Positions 25,541 through 34,990 of a stretch of 64,000 nt of DNA are shown here, one piece after another. The notes beneath the pieces were generated by a model. That model ran no database searches. It saw only the letters and a program-made list of their open reading frames with translations, and was not told the DNA's origin. How positions within the stretch are numbered: position 1 is the first letter of the stretch; each line of letters begins with the position of its first letter. Both the position numbers and the translations under genes were made by a program. Where the stretch lies: positions 62,001-126,000 of the forward strand of contig NZ_JACJKN010000006.1 of the NCBI RefSeq assembly GCF_016900775.1, given 5' to 3'. This DNA comes from Olsenella uli. GTDB lineage: Bacteria > Actinomycetota > Coriobacteriia > Coriobacteriales > Atopobiaceae.

Positions 25541-26125
25541 ATGGATTACCGCGCCTTTTTCAGGGACGCCGTCAAGGTGGATGACGAGGGACTTCTCGAC
25601 GTCCTGTCCCAAAACGCCACGTGCCGCGCCTTCGAGAAGGGCGACTGCCTGCTTCGGACGGGGGAGGTCCAGAGCGGGGTCGGCTTTCTCGTCTCCGGGA
25701 TTGTGAGAAGCTTCTCTGTGGACGCAGACGGCCATGACATCACCGACTGCATCCTCTTCACGCCGGGATCTGCGCTCTCGCCGAGCGTCGAGCTCGAGGG
25801 CCCGTCCTCCTCGACCGTCGAGGCGCTTGCGGACGGCGAGGCGGTCTACCTGGGCAATGCGCTCATCAGGGAGCTGCTCGAGACCAACCTTGCGGCCAAC
25901 CACCTGTTCATCCGCGTCGTGAGCGAGGCCTGGCACATGCACTGGGAGACGCGTCGCGTGGTGTCCCAGCTTCGCTCGCGCGAGCGCTACCTGTGGTTCC
26001 TCGAGCGCTATCCCGGCATCGTGGAGAAGGTTCCCAACCGCTATGTGGCGTCCCTTCTGGGGATGACGCCCGTGACGCTCTCGCGCCTGCGCTCAGACCT
26101 CAGAAACGAGGGCATGGTCCGGTAA
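25541..26125 (+). CDS. Crp/Fnr-family transcription regulator
   Basis: 194 residues. An N-terminal cyclic-nucleotide-binding-like barrel (about 20-115; GVGFLVSGIVRSFSVDADGHDITD in pieces) precedes a C-terminal helix-turn-helix (about 165-190; RYVASLLGMTPVTLSRLRSD). No Cys cluster for an iron-sulfur centre is present, and the cAMP phosphate-binding RS motif is not obvious, so the effector is unknown. It resembles the small Crp-like regulators of anaerobes. GGGAGGGAGG precedes the ATG. The gene converges on dxs. Confidence 0.88.
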   Translation: MDYRAFFRDAVKVDDEGLLDVLSQNATCRAFEKGDCLLRTGEVQSGVGFLVSGIVRSFSVDADGHDITDCILFTPGSALSPSVELEGPSSSTVEALADGEAVYLGNALIRELLETNLAANHLFIRVVSEAWHMHWETRRVVSQLRSRERYLWFLERYPGIVEKVPNRYVASLLGMTPVTLSRLRSDLRNEGMVR

Positions 26126-26173
26126 GGGCCGCCCGGCCGCGCGGGTCCGGACGCCCGGCCCGGCGCGGGGCGC

Positions 26174-27931
26174 CTATGCGCCGAGAAGGGCGCGAATATC
26201 CGCCACGATGCCCTCCGCCGTCATCCCGCACCGCTCGAGCAGCTGGGCCGGGTCGTAGCGGTCCGCGAAGGCGCGGGGCAGCCCGTAGCAGCGCATGCGG
26301 ACGTCGTCGCAGGCGAGGACGCGCGCGCAGCGCTCGCCGAAGCCGCCCTCGAGGATGCCGTCCTCCATCGTGACGATGACGTCGTGGCCGGCGGCGAGCC
26401 GGGCCAGCAGGCCCTCGTCTGCCGTCGTGGCAAGGCGGGGGTTGACGAGGGTGGCATGTACGCCGTGCTCGGCGAGCGCGCCCGCGACCTGCTCGCCGAG
26501 GGGGAAGAGGTCGCCCAGGGCGAGCAGCGCGACGCGCGAGCCCCTCCGCACGATCTCGGCGCCTCGCGCGTAGCCCTCGGCCGGGCGCGCGAAGTCCGGG
26601 CGGGACGTCACGCCCGCCACGGGGACGCGGATGGCGACGGGCCCCTCCGCGCGGTCGAGCGCCCAGGCGAGCATGTCGAGGTACTCCTCGGAGCAGGTGG
26701 GCGCGAGGTAGGGGAGGCCCGGCATGGCGCCGAGCATGGGGATGTCGAAGAAGCCGAGGTGCGTGGCGTCGGTGGTGCCGAAGGCCGAGGCGCCAAAGAC
26801 GAGGATGACGGCCCGCGCCGCGTTGAGGCAGAGGTCGTGCCACAGCTCGTCGTAGGCGCGCTGCAGGAAGGTCGAGTAGATGCCGAGCACGGGCGTGGCG
26901 CCCGCGCGCGCAAGGCCGGTCACGTAGGTCACGGCGTGCTCCTCGGCGATCCCCACGTCCACGAACTGCCGCCCGGCGCGCTCGCGCAGCTCGGGCGTGA
27001 AGCCCATGATGTAGGGCATCGCGGCGTTCACGGCCACGAGCGTGGGGTCGGCCTCCATGCGCGCCGCGAGGAACGACGCCGTGAGCTGCGCGTAGTCGGG
27101 ACCGTCCGCCTGGCGCAGGGGGAGCCCGGAGGCGGGGTCGAAGGGGGAGGGGTGGTGCCAGCCCTCGGGGTCGGCGAGCGCGGGGGCGTAGCCGTGGCCC
27201 TTCTCGGTGTGGATGTGCAGCACGACGGGGTGGTCGGTGCCCGCGAGCTCCGAGAGCGCCGCCTCGAGCGCCTGCTCGTCGTGGCCGTCCTCGAGGTAGC
27301 GGTAGTCGAGGCCGAGCGCCGTGAAGGGGTTGCGCGGCGAGGCGCCGCGCGTGGAGCGCAGCTCGGCGAGCGCGCCGTAGATGCCCCCCTGGTTGGGGGC
27401 GATCGACCACTCGTTGTCGTTCACGACGATGACGAGGCCGCCCGCGAGGGAGGCCGCGTTGTCGAGCCCCTCGAAGGCCAGGCCGCCCGAGAGCGAGCCG
27501 TCGCCGATGACCGCCACCACCGCGTACTTCTCGCCCGCGAGATCGCGCGCCGCGGCAAGGCCGCAGGCGAGGCTCACCGAGGTCGAGGTGTGTCCCATCG
27601 CAAACAGGTCGTGCTCGGACTCGCTGGGGCTCGAGAAGCCGGAGACGTCCTCGTAGCGCGCCGGGTCGAGAAACGCCTGTGCGCGGCCGGTGAGCATCTT
27701 GTGCGCATACGTCTGGTGCGAGACGTCGAAGACGATCTTGTCGCGCGGGCTCTCGAAGACGCGGTGCAGCGCCACGGTGAGCTCCACGACGGAGAGGTTG
27801 GACCCCACGTGTCCGCCGACCACGGCGGAGCTCTCCACGATCGCCGCGCGAATCTCCGCGCAGAGCGCGGGGAGCGCCTCGGGGGGCAGGGCGCGCACGT
27901 CCTCGGGCGAGTCGATGCGCTCAAGATACAT
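26174..27931 (-). CDS. dxs: 1-deoxy-D-xylulose-5-phosphate synthase
   Basis: 585 residues; the first enzyme of the MEP isoprenoid pathway, condensing pyruvate and glyceraldehyde-3-phosphate with TPP. Landmarks: FDVSHQTYAHKMLTGR near the N-terminus, the TPP/Mg motif GDGSLSGG...VVNDNEWSI, the catalytic Glu in VDVGIAEEHAVTYV, and a C-terminal transketolase domain (EDGILEGGFGERC). It is about 40 residues shorter than E. coli Dxs, as in several Gram-positive forms. The ATG at 27931 is preceded by GGAGGGGG; an upstream ATG in frame (27949) would overlap that site. It stands alone. Confidence 0.93.
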   Translation of the reverse strand: MYLERIDSPEDVRALPPEALPALCAEIRAAIVESSAVVGGHVGSNLSVVELTVALHRVFESPRDKIVFDVSHQTYAHKMLTGRAQAFLDPARYEDVSGFSSPSESEHDLFAMGHTSTSVSLACGLAAARDLAGEKYAVVAVIGDGSLSGGLAFEGLDNAASLAGGLVIVVNDNEWSIAPNQGGIYGALAELRSTRGASPRNPFTALGLDYRYLEDGHDEQALEAALSELAGTDHPVVLHIHTEKGHGYAPALADPEGWHHPSPFDPASGLPLRQADGPDYAQLTASFLAARMEADPTLVAVNAAMPYIMGFTPELRERAGRQFVDVGIAEEHAVTYVTGLARAGATPVLGIYSTFLQRAYDELWHDLCLNAARAVILVFGASAFGTTDATHLGFFDIPMLGAMPGLPYLAPTCSEEYLDMLAWALDRAEGPVAIRVPVAGVTSRPDFARPAEGYARGAEIVRRGSRVALLALGDLFPLGEQVAGALAEHGVHATLVNPRLATTADEGLLARLAAGHDVIVTMEDGILEGGFGERCARVLACDDVRMRCYGLPRAFADRYDPAQLLERCGMTAEGIVADIRALLGA

Positions 27932-28106
27932 GGTGCCCCCTCCCCTCAATCATCCGCTCATCTGCGCCAGAGAATTCTAGATTCTCACATTTTAGCCTCG
28001 AAGTTGTGTTGCGTCTGCGAAAAGCGTGCCTGCGCGCCAGAGCTGGCCAGGGCGTGCGGAGACGTCTAAAATGTGCATATTGCTGGGTCGAGACAGGGGG
28101 TCACGC

Positions 28107-28967
28107 ATGGCACGCATCGTCATCACCGCAGAGACCGGCTGCGACGTTCCCGCCCCCGAGGCGGCCGAGCTGGGGATCGAGCTCGTTCCCATGCACGTCA
28201 CCGTGGGGAGCCGGACCATCGACGACGGGGAGATCTCCCCGGCCGAGATGCTCGAGCAGTGCCGCCAGCTCGGCGTGCTCCCCAAGACGAGCGGGTGCAC
28301 CCCGCACGACTTTGAGGTGGCCTTCGACCGCATCCACGCCGAGCGTCCCGACGCGCAGATCCTGCACGTGGCGTATTCCGCCGTCACGACCTGCTCGCTC
28401 GAGTCGGCCCTCGCCGCCGCCGAGACGCGCGACTACGTGACGGCCGTCGACACCCGCCACGTGACCATCGGCCAGGGGCTCGTCGTGCGCGAGGCGGCCC
28501 GCTGGGTGCGCGCGCACCCCGAGGCCGGCGTCGACGAGGCGCGCGCCTACGTGGAGGACCTCTCCGCGCGCGTGCGCATGGCGTTTCTCCCCGGCGACCT
28601 CGGTTACCTGCGCGCGGGCGGCCGCCTCTCCAACGCAGCGTTCCTGGGCGCCACGCTCCTCAAGATCAAGCCCGTCGTGGAGCTTCTGGAGGGCAGGCTC
28701 GTCGCCACCAAGAAGCTCCGCGGCTCCATGGCGGCGGCCTCGGTCCGCCTCGTCGACTACCTGGTGCTGCGCGAGGACTTCGACCCCGCGCGCATCGTCT
28801 TCGTGAAGTCGCCGGGCCTGCCCGACCAGGTGCGCGAGCTCGTGAGCGCGCATGCGCGCGAGCTGGGCTTCGCCGAGGTGGAGTGGTACGAGACCGGGGA
28901 CGTCATCACCTCGCACTGCGGCCCCGGCGCCCTCGGCGTGGCGTTTGCCGTGAGGGTGCGGGCGTAG
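28107..28967 (+). CDS. DegV-family fatty-acid-binding protein
   Basis: 286 residues. It starts RIVITAETGCDVP, the DegV N-terminal pattern with the Thr/Ser fatty-acid head-group site. LPKTSGCTPHDFEVAFD, YSAVTTCSLESAL, LGYLRAGGRLSNAAFLGATLLKIKP (in pieces) and SHCGPGALGVAF are family motifs. DegV/FakB proteins present fatty acids to the kinase FakA, but no fakA is nearby. The ATG at 28107 is chosen because similarity begins there; upstream codons (from a GTG at 28026) are not family-like. The ribosome binding site is moderate (AGGGGG). Confidence 0.92.
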   Translation: MARIVITAETGCDVPAPEAAELGIELVPMHVTVGSRTIDDGEISPAEMLEQCRQLGVLPKTSGCTPHDFEVAFDRIHAERPDAQILHVAYSAVTTCSLESALAAAETRDYVTAVDTRHVTIGQGLVVREAARWVRAHPEAGVDEARAYVEDLSARVRMAFLPGDLGYLRAGGRLSNAAFLGATLLKIKPVVELLEGRLVATKKLRGSMAAASVRLVDYLVLREDFDPARIVFVKSPGLPDQVRELVSAHARELGFAEVEWYETGDVITSHCGPGALGVAFAVRVRA

Positions 28968-29229
28968 CCCCGGCGGGCGCGCGTCCTTCTCGGCCCTTCT
29001 CGCCATTCGAGGCCATGGGGCGGGCTCCTTCGAGCCTGCACGCGCAGGCGTTGCGCGCCCTCCGCCCAAAAAAGAGATTGCCAGCGTTTGAGCAGCTCAG
29101 GGGCTCGCTGGGCTGCGCTGCCCGCAGGGCTTCCCTCGAGTTTGCGCGAGCGGGCGAGAAGGGGGCGCTCCAGGGCAGGCGCACACGCTACAATGGCGTG
29201 CGAGTGGAGCTGCGAGGGGAGAAGTGCGC

Positions 29230-31584
29230 ATGAACCTGGACGAGCTGGAGATCGGCAAGGACGCCGTGGTGGCGTCGGTGGACTGCGACGAGCCGTCACT
29301 GCGCCAGCACATCCTGGACATGGGCCTCACGCCGGGCGTGGAGGTCACGCTCATGAAGCGCGCCCCCATGGGCGACCCGCTGGAGATCCGCCTGCGCGGC
29401 TACGAGCTCACCCTGCGCCGGGACGACGCCCGCCACATCGCGCTCACGCAGGTGCACGACATGCACGACGCCCCGCGCACCCGCGAGCGCCTCGAGGCCG
29501 CCCCGCACCCCGCCATTGGCGAGAAGTACGCGCCGCGGCGCGACGGCAAGGCCATCCCCGAGGGCCGGCCGCTGAGCCTTGCCCTGGCCGGCAACCAGAA
29601 CTGCGGCAAGACCACGCTCTTCAACGCGCTCACGGGCGCGAACCAGCACGTGGGCAACTTCCCGGGCGTGACCGTGGACCGCAAGGACGGCCAGGTCAAG
29701 GGACATCCCGAGGTCACGGTCACGGACCTGCCGGGAATCTACTCGCTCTCCCCGTACACGAGCGAGGAGGTGGTCTCCCGCCGCTTCATCCTGGAGGACG
29801 GCCCGGACGCGATCATCGACATCGTGGACGCCACCAACATCGAGCGAAACCTCTACCTCACGCTCCAGCTCATGGAGCTCGACCGGCCGATGGTCCTTGC
29901 GCTCAACATGATGGACGAGCTCACGGCCAACGGCGGCACGGTGAGCGTGAACCGCCTGGAGGCCGCGCTCGGCATCCCCGTGGTGCCAATCTCCGCGGCG
30001 CGCGAGGAGGGCATCTCCGAGCTCGTGGAGCACGTGCTGCACGTGGCGCGCTTCCGCGAGCACCCGGGGCGCGTGGACTTCTGCGCGGCGGACGGCCCCG
30101 ACCACGGGGCGCTCCACCGCTGCATCCACGGCATCTGCCACATCATCGAGGACCACGCCGCCGCGGCGAGCCTGCCCGTGCGCTTTGCGGCGACCAAGCT
30201 CATCGAGGGCGACCAGCTCGTCATGGGCGCCCTGGGGCTCGACCAGAACGAGCTCGACGCCGTGGAGCACATCATCAGCCAGATGGAGGGCGAGTCCGGC
30301 CGCGACCGCATGGCGGCGCTCGCGGACATGCGCTTCTCGTTCATCGAGGGCGTCTGCGCCGAGTGCGTGGTCAAGCCGCACGAGAGCCGCGAGCACGCGC
30401 GCTCGGTGGCGGCCGACCGCATCCTCACGGGCAAGTACACGGCCATCCCGGTCTTCGTGGGCATCATGGCGCTCGTCTTCTGGCTCACCTTCGACGTCAT
30501 AGGCCAGCGGCTCTCCGACCTTCTCGCCGCCGGCATTGACTGGGTGACGGCGCAGGTCGACGCCGCGCTCACCGCCTTTGGCCTCAACCCCGTGGTGCAC
30601 AGCCTGGTCATAGACGGCGTCTTTGCCGGCGTGGGCTCGGTGCTCTCCTTCCTGCCGATCATCGTGGTGCTCTTCATCCTGCTCTCGATCCTCGAGGACT
30701 CCGGCTACATGGCGCGCGTGGCCTTTGTGATGGACAAGCTGCTGCGGCGCCTCGGCCTCTCCGGCCGGAGCTTCGTGCCCATGCTCATCGGCTTTGGCTG
30801 CTCGGTGCCCGCCATCATGGCCACGCGCACCCTGCCCTCCGAGCACGACCGCAAGATGACGGTCATGCTCACGCCGTTCATGAGCTGCTCGGCCAAGGTG
30901 CCGGTCTACGCGCTCTTCTCGGCCGCGTTCTTCCCCGAGCAGGCGCCGCTCGTGATGATCGCGCTCTACCTCATGGGCATCGTGGTAGGGATTCTCGTGG
31001 CGCTCGTGCTCAAGGGCACGGCCTTCAAGGGCGACCCGGTGCCGTTTGTGATGGAGCTCCCCAACTACCGCCTGCCCGCGGCCCGCACCGTGGCGCGCCT
31101 GGCCTGGGACAAGGCCAAGGGCTTTGCCACCAAGGCGTTCACGATCATCTTCGTGGCGAGCGTGGTGATCTGGTTCCTGCAGACCTTTGACGTGCGGCTC
31201 AACGTGGTCTCCGACCAGTCCCAGAGCATGCTCGCGGCGCTGGGCGCCCTGCTGGCCCCGCTCTTCGCGCCGCTCGGGTTTGGGGACTGGCGCGCCGCGG
31301 CGGCCCTGGCGGCGGGCTTCGGCGCCAAGGAGAACGTCGTGGCCACGCTGACCGTCCTCATGGGCGGCACGACGGCGGGGCTGCCCGCGCTCTTCTCGCC
31401 GCTCACGGCCTTTGCGTTCCTCACGTTCACGCTGCTCTACACGCCGTGCGTGGCCGCGGTCTCGGCCGTGCGCGGCGAGCTCGGCACCCGCATGATGTGG
31501 GCCGTCATTGCCATGCAGTGTGGCGTGGCGTGGGTCGTGGCGCTCGCCGTGCGCCTCGTGGGGATGGCGCTCGGGCTGGGGTAG
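29230..31584 (+). CDS. feoB: FeoA-FeoB fusion ferrous iron transporter
   Basis: 784 residues, a second Feo system. Residues 1-75 are a FeoA domain (ILDMGLTPGVEVTLMKRAPM, GDPLEIRLRGYELTLRR). A linker leads into FeoB: GNQNCGKTT (G1), DLPGIYSLSPYTSEEVVSRR (G3) and NMMD (G4). The membrane part has FILLSILEDSGYMARVAFVMDK and LIGFGCSVPAIMATRT. The loop after the first membrane helix is short, unlike the FeoB at 9437. The ATG at 29230 has GAGGGGAG at good distance; a GTG at 29224 is too close to it. Two FeoBs suggest different metals, affinities or regulation. Confidence 0.95.
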   Translation: MNLDELEIGKDAVVASVDCDEPSLRQHILDMGLTPGVEVTLMKRAPMGDPLEIRLRGYELTLRRDDARHIALTQVHDMHDAPRTRERLEAAPHPAIGEKYAPRRDGKAIPEGRPLSLALAGNQNCGKTTLFNALTGANQHVGNFPGVTVDRKDGQVKGHPEVTVTDLPGIYSLSPYTSEEVVSRRFILEDGPDAIIDIVDATNIERNLYLTLQLMELDRPMVLALNMMDELTANGGTVSVNRLEAALGIPVVPISAAREEGISELVEHVLHVARFREHPGRVDFCAADGPDHGALHRCIHGICHIIEDHAAAASLPVRFAATKLIEGDQLVMGALGLDQNELDAVEHIISQMEGESGRDRMAALADMRFSFIEGVCAECVVKPHESREHARSVAADRILTGKYTAIPVFVGIMALVFWLTFDVIGQRLSDLLAAGIDWVTAQVDAALTAFGLNPVVHSLVIDGVFAGVGSVLSFLPIIVVLFILLSILEDSGYMARVAFVMDKLLRRLGLSGRSFVPMLIGFGCSVPAIMATRTLPSEHDRKMTVMLTPFMSCSAKVPVYALFSAAFFPEQAPLVMIALYLMGIVVGILVALVLKGTAFKGDPVPFVMELPNYRLPAARTVARLAWDKAKGFATKAFTIIFVASVVIWFLQTFDVRLNVVSDQSQSMLAALGALLAPLFAPLGFGDWRAAAALAAGFGAKENVVATLTVLMGGTTAGLPALFSPLTAFAFLTFTLLYTPCVAAVSAVRGELGTRMMWAVIAMQCGVAWVVALAVRLVGMALGLG

Positions 31585-31695
31585 CGCCGCGCGCCGCGTG
31601 CCGTGCCGGGCACGCCTGATGCCAGCGGCACGGCGCGCTTACCCGCCGCTGACGGAACGGGCGTACCGTAGGGTCCATCGGGAGAAGGAGAGACC

Positions 31696-32469
31696 ATGGC
31701 AGACGAGAAGAGCCTCGACCAGCGGACCGCCCCCGAGGACCCGCTCGGCCAGACCTACCACCGCGGCCCCGTGATCATGCGCGGGCCGATGATTCCCTCG
31801 GACACCACGACCGGCAACCTGCTCGCCGCGGAGGACTCGACCGACTGGCTGCACATGGACCCATGGCGCGTCCTGCGCATCCAGGCCGAGTTCGTCGACG
31901 GCTTCGGCGCGCTCGCCGAGCTGGGCCCGGCCGTGAGCGTCTTTGGCTCGGCGCGCACCTCGCGCACGGACCCGATGTATCGCGCCGCGCGCCACGTGGG
32001 GCGTAAGCTCGCCGAGGCGGGCGTCGCCGTGATCACGGGCGGTGGCGGCGGCATCATGGAGGCCGCCAACTGCGGCGCGGCGCGCGCGGGCGGCAAGTCG
32101 GTGGGCCTGGGGATCGAGCTTCCGCACGAGCAGGGCATCAACAAGTGGGTCAACCTCGGCATGACCTTCCGCTACTTCTTCGTGCGCAAGACGATGTTCG
32201 TGAAGTACTCGGGCGGCGCCATCATCTTCCCGGGCGGGTTTGGCACGCTCGACGAGGCCTTCGAGCTGCTCACCCTGGTGCAGACGCACAAGGTGGCGCG
32301 CACGCCGGTGGTGCTCTTCGGCGCGGAGTACTGGTCTGGCCTCATGGACTGGATCGAGGGGACCGTGCTCGGCGCGGGCAACATCTCGCCGCTCGACCCT
32401 GCGCTCATCGTGGTGACTGACGACGAGGACGAGGCCGTGCGCGTGGCGCTCTCCGAGCTGCGCCGCTAG
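31696..32469 (+). CDS. LOG-family (TIGR00730-like) protein
   Basis: 257 residues, Rossmann-like lysine-decarboxylase-fold protein. It has VSVFGSARTSRTDPMY, the phosphate-binding GGGGGIMEAANCGA and the catalytic-type motif PGGFGTLDEAFE. Known members are cytokinin-activating phosphoribohydrolases (LOG) or nucleotide 5'-monophosphate nucleosidases. The substrate here is unknown. An N-terminal extension of about 65 residues precedes the domain. GGAGAAGGAGAG precedes the ATG. It has no operon partner. Confidence 0.9.
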   Translation: MADEKSLDQRTAPEDPLGQTYHRGPVIMRGPMIPSDTTTGNLLAAEDSTDWLHMDPWRVLRIQAEFVDGFGALAELGPAVSVFGSARTSRTDPMYRAARHVGRKLAEAGVAVITGGGGGIMEAANCGAARAGGKSVGLGIELPHEQGINKWVNLGMTFRYFFVRKTMFVKYSGGAIIFPGGFGTLDEAFELLTLVQTHKVARTPVVLFGAEYWSGLMDWIEGTVLGAGNISPLDPALIVVTDDEDEAVRVALSELRR

Positions 32470-32635
32470 GACGCGCCGGGGCGAATCTTACCAAAGCGTC
32501 ACCCGCGCGTAAGCCCAATCGATTGGCCCCGGCCCGCCTGGCTGCGAGAATGGGGTCACCCTCCCAGGACGGGCGCGCAGGCGACTCGGCGCGCCCGGTC
32601 CCTGGGGGAGGGGCAGCGGCGCGGAAGGGGGCACC

Positions 32636-32743
32636 ATGATCGCACGAATGTCCGAGCGGGCCGTTCTTCTGAGTTGCCTGGCCACCTCGACGCTTCTGGG
32701 CTGCCTCGCGCTCGCGATGCTCATGCACGCGGCGGCACTCTGA
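32636..32743 (+). CDS. Possible small membrane peptide (35 aa)
   Basis: ATG at 32636 preceded by AAGGGGG with good spacing. It encodes a 35-residue peptide that is almost one hydrophobic helix (residues about 10-33, with two Cys and several Met) after the start MIARMSER. The stop codon is the first three bases of the 33-bp inverted repeat that follows. It is too short for homology judgement and may be a chance ORF. Apart from this and the repeat, the 468-bp gap 32470-32937 holds no gene. Confidence 0.4.
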   Translation: MIARMSERAVLLSCLATSTLLGCLALAMLMHAAAL

Positions 32744-32813
32744 CCTGACAAAGGTGCCGGGGGAGTTTGTCATGTTTTTTATGACAAACTCCCCCGGCAC
32801 CTTTGTCAGGTCA
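32741..32813. repeat. Perfect 33-bp inverted repeat, TGACAAAGGTG family
   Basis: Arms 32741-32773 and 32781-32813 are exact inverses with loop GTTTTTT. It includes TGACCTGACAAAGGTGCCGG and the TTTGTCAT end. It would also form a strong hairpin after the small ORF. Confidence 0.9.
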
Positions 32814-32937
32814 GCCACCCCCGCCATCACCTTTGTCTCGCCTTGGTAGAGTAACAGGCTCTGAACGGATGGCCCGGATTTTGGGGTCGCATACGTCCAG
32901 AACCTGTCACTGATGTCACGGAGTCGCTTTCTCTGGG

Positions 32938-33891
32938 CTACTCGGCGAGGAGCGCCTCCACGTCGGCGCGCTCGGGCATGGCGGGGATGGCGCCGCGCTT
33001 GCGGACGCAGAGGGACGCCACCGCGTTGCCGAGGCGCGCGAAGCCGGCCGCGTCCTCGCAGGTGACGTCGCCGGCCGCCTTGCCGCTCTCGCAGAAGCCC
33101 GCGAGGAAGCCGCCCCAGAAGGAGTCGCCGGCGCCCGTGGCGTCTACGGCGTCCGCGGGGAAGCCCGGCACCTCGACGCCGCCGTCGGCGCAGCGCACGT
33201 ACGCGCCGCCCGCGCCGAGCGTCACGGCCACGACCTTGGGGCCCTGGGCCAGAAGCGCGGCCGCCGCGGCCTCGGGGTCGTCAAGGCCGGTGAGCAGCCC
33301 GCACTCCTCGTCGGAGAGCTTCATGAGGTCCATCTGCGGCACCACGGCGCGCATCTGCTCCACGGCGGCCTCGACGGAGGGCCAGAGGTTGGCGCGGTAG
33401 TTGGGGTCGTAGGAGAGGGTGCAGCCGGCCTCGCGCGCGGCCTCGAGCGCGGCGAGCGTGGCCGAGCGGGCGGGCTCGTCGGTGAGGGAGAGCGAGCCCA
33501 CGTGGAAGACGCGCGAGCTGGCGATCACGTCGCGCGCGAGCTCGTCCTCCGTGAGGCGGGTGTCCGCGCCGGGCTTGCGCGCGAAGGAGAACTCGCGCTC
33601 GCCGTCCGGGGAGAGCGCCACGAAGGCCAGGGTGGTGAAGGCGTCGGGGTCGGAGATGAGGCCCGTGGTGTCGATGCCCTGCTCCTCCAGGGTGGCGCGC
33701 AGGAACTCGCCGTGCATGTCGCAGCCCACCTTGCCGAGGAAGGCGGTCTTGTGGCCGAGCTTCTCCAGCGCAACGAGGACGTTAGCCGGCGCGCCGCCGG
33801 CGTTGCGCTCGAAGAGGCGCTGGCCGCCCGCCGAGGTGCCGGCGTCGGTGAAGTCGATGAGGAGCTCGCCCAGTGCTGAGACAGAGAACAT
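32938..33891 (-). CDS. PfkB-family carbohydrate kinase, probable fructokinase
   Basis: 317 residues. ALGELLIDFTDAG at the start and NAGGAPANVLVALEKLG give the first PfkB signature. The second signature, with the catalytic Asp, is DAVDATGAGDSFWGGFLAG near the C-terminus. The protein lacks the KDPG-kinase features and best fits bacterial fructokinases that phosphorylate fructose released from sucrose. The ATG at 33891 is preceded by AAAGGAC. A LacI-type operator (33910-33923) lies about 20 bases upstream and matches sites before the PTS and amylosucrase genes, which supports a sucrose role. Confidence 0.88.
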   Translation of the reverse strand: MFSVSALGELLIDFTDAGTSAGGQRLFERNAGGAPANVLVALEKLGHKTAFLGKVGCDMHGEFLRATLEEQGIDTTGLISDPDAFTTLAFVALSPDGEREFSFARKPGADTRLTEDELARDVIASSRVFHVGSLSLTDEPARSATLAALEAAREAGCTLSYDPNYRANLWPSVEAAVEQMRAVVPQMDLMKLSDEECGLLTGLDDPEAAAAALLAQGPKVVAVTLGAGGAYVRCADGGVEVPGFPADAVDATGAGDSFWGGFLAGFCESGKAAGDVTCEDAAGFARLGNAVASLCVRKRGAIPAMPERADVEALLAE

Positions 33892-33909
33892 GAGGTGTCC
33901 TTTCGCTTG

Positions 33910-33923
33910 CGGAATCGATTCCA
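33910..33923 (-). promoter_or_regulatory. LacI-type operator before the fructokinase gene
   Basis: On the minus strand it reads TGGAATCGATTCCG, with a central CG and near-perfect symmetry. It shares the TGNNAWCG pattern with operators at 40247, 40263, 46142 and 46176. Confidence 0.6.
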
Positions 33924-34109
33924 TGGCCATTATGCCGCCGTGGCGCCGCGCCGCGCGCTCTTCTCGGTAAGAGGGCGCATTTCCTCCGTCAGGCGCGCCA
34001 ACGCGCGGCCGGCCCCGCCGCTCACCGGATGGCACTTGACGAAAAACGCAACGTCAACGACTATGAGAACGATACCACAACCACACACCCGGAGAGGGGG
34101 AGGGAACAC

Positions 34110-34907
34110 ATGATCAAGCTCATCGCGTCAGACATGGACGGCACCCTTCTGGACGAGGGCTCGCGCGTGCCCGAGGAGACCTTCGACCTGATCGTGGCCC
34201 TGCGCGAGAAGGGCGTCCACTTTGTGGCCAGCTCCGGCCGCCGCTATGACACGCTGCGCTGGTTCTTCGAGCCCATAGCTGACAAGATCGACTACGTGGC
34301 CTCGCTCGGCACGCAGGTCTACGCGGAGGGGCAGCTGCTCGACCGCGAGGTCTTCTCAACGCTCTCGGTCATGCGGCTCTTCGAGACCTGCGCCCTGTTC
34401 GACTGCCTGCACCTGGCCGTCTACGAGGACGACGCCACCTACCTGATCGACGACCTCAGCGCCTACATCAGCGAGCTCGACAAGGACCTGGGCTCGGCCA
34501 TCCGCGTCTTTGACCCGCCCTCGCCGCGCGTCAACATCATCAAGGCCGCCGTGTGCTGCGACCGCCCCGAGCTCATCACCGAGATGGCCTACGTGCTGGA
34601 GCGCGAGCTGGGGGAGTGGTTCACGTTCCTGCCGAGCGGCTCGCGCTGGATCGACGTGGCGCCGGTCCACGTGAACAAGGCGGTGGGCCTGGCGCAGGTG
34701 ATGCGCTACTACGGCGTGGCGGCAGACGAGGTCATGGCCTTCGGGGACTCCATGAACGACTACTCCATGCTGCGCTTTGTGGGCCACCCGGTGGTGGTGG
34801 AGAACGCGCGCTACTCGCTCAAGCAGATCGCGGAGCGCGTGATTGGGCCCAACACGGAGCGCTCCGTCCAGCAGGCGATGCGCGAGCTGCTGGCCGAGCT
34901 GTCGTAG
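34110..34907 (+). CDS. Cof-type HAD phosphatase
   Basis: 265 residues. IASDMDGTLLDEGSRVP carries the HAD nucleophile DxD. SSGRRYDTL is motif II (Ser/Thr-type), and the conserved Lys and MAFGDSMNDYSML form motifs III and IV. The C2B-type cap between them identifies the Cof/IIB group, which dephosphorylates sugar phosphates and cofactors. The ATG at 34110 is preceded by GGAGAGGGGGAGG. It is divergent from the fructokinase and convergent with GH32, with a shared bidirectional terminator. Confidence 0.92.
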   Translation: MIKLIASDMDGTLLDEGSRVPEETFDLIVALREKGVHFVASSGRRYDTLRWFFEPIADKIDYVASLGTQVYAEGQLLDREVFSTLSVMRLFETCALFDCLHLAVYEDDATYLIDDLSAYISELDKDLGSAIRVFDPPSPRVNIIKAAVCCDRPELITEMAYVLERELGEWFTFLPSGSRWIDVAPVHVNKAVGLAQVMRYYGVAADEVMAFGDSMNDYSMLRFVGHPVVVENARYSLKQIAERVIGPNTERSVQQAMRELLAELS

Positions 34908-34915
34908 GGACGCAA

Positions 34916-34978
34916 GAGGGGCGAGAAGAACCTGGACGGGCCCCATCGCGGGGCCGGCCCCAGGTTCTTCTCGCCCCT
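34916..34978. terminator. Bidirectional terminator made of an inverted GAGAAGAAC pair
   Basis: AGGGGCGAGAAGAACCTGG and its inverse form a 19-bp outer stem; GGGCCCC and GGGGCC pair inside. It sits between the convergent HAD and GH32 genes. Confidence 0.8.
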
Positions 34979-34990
34979 CCTTTCCGGGCT

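Noticed and set aside
26110-27410. 436-aa ORF in another frame within dxs
   Set aside because: Arg/Pro/Ala-rich frame shadow; the overlapping frame encodes complete Dxs motifs.
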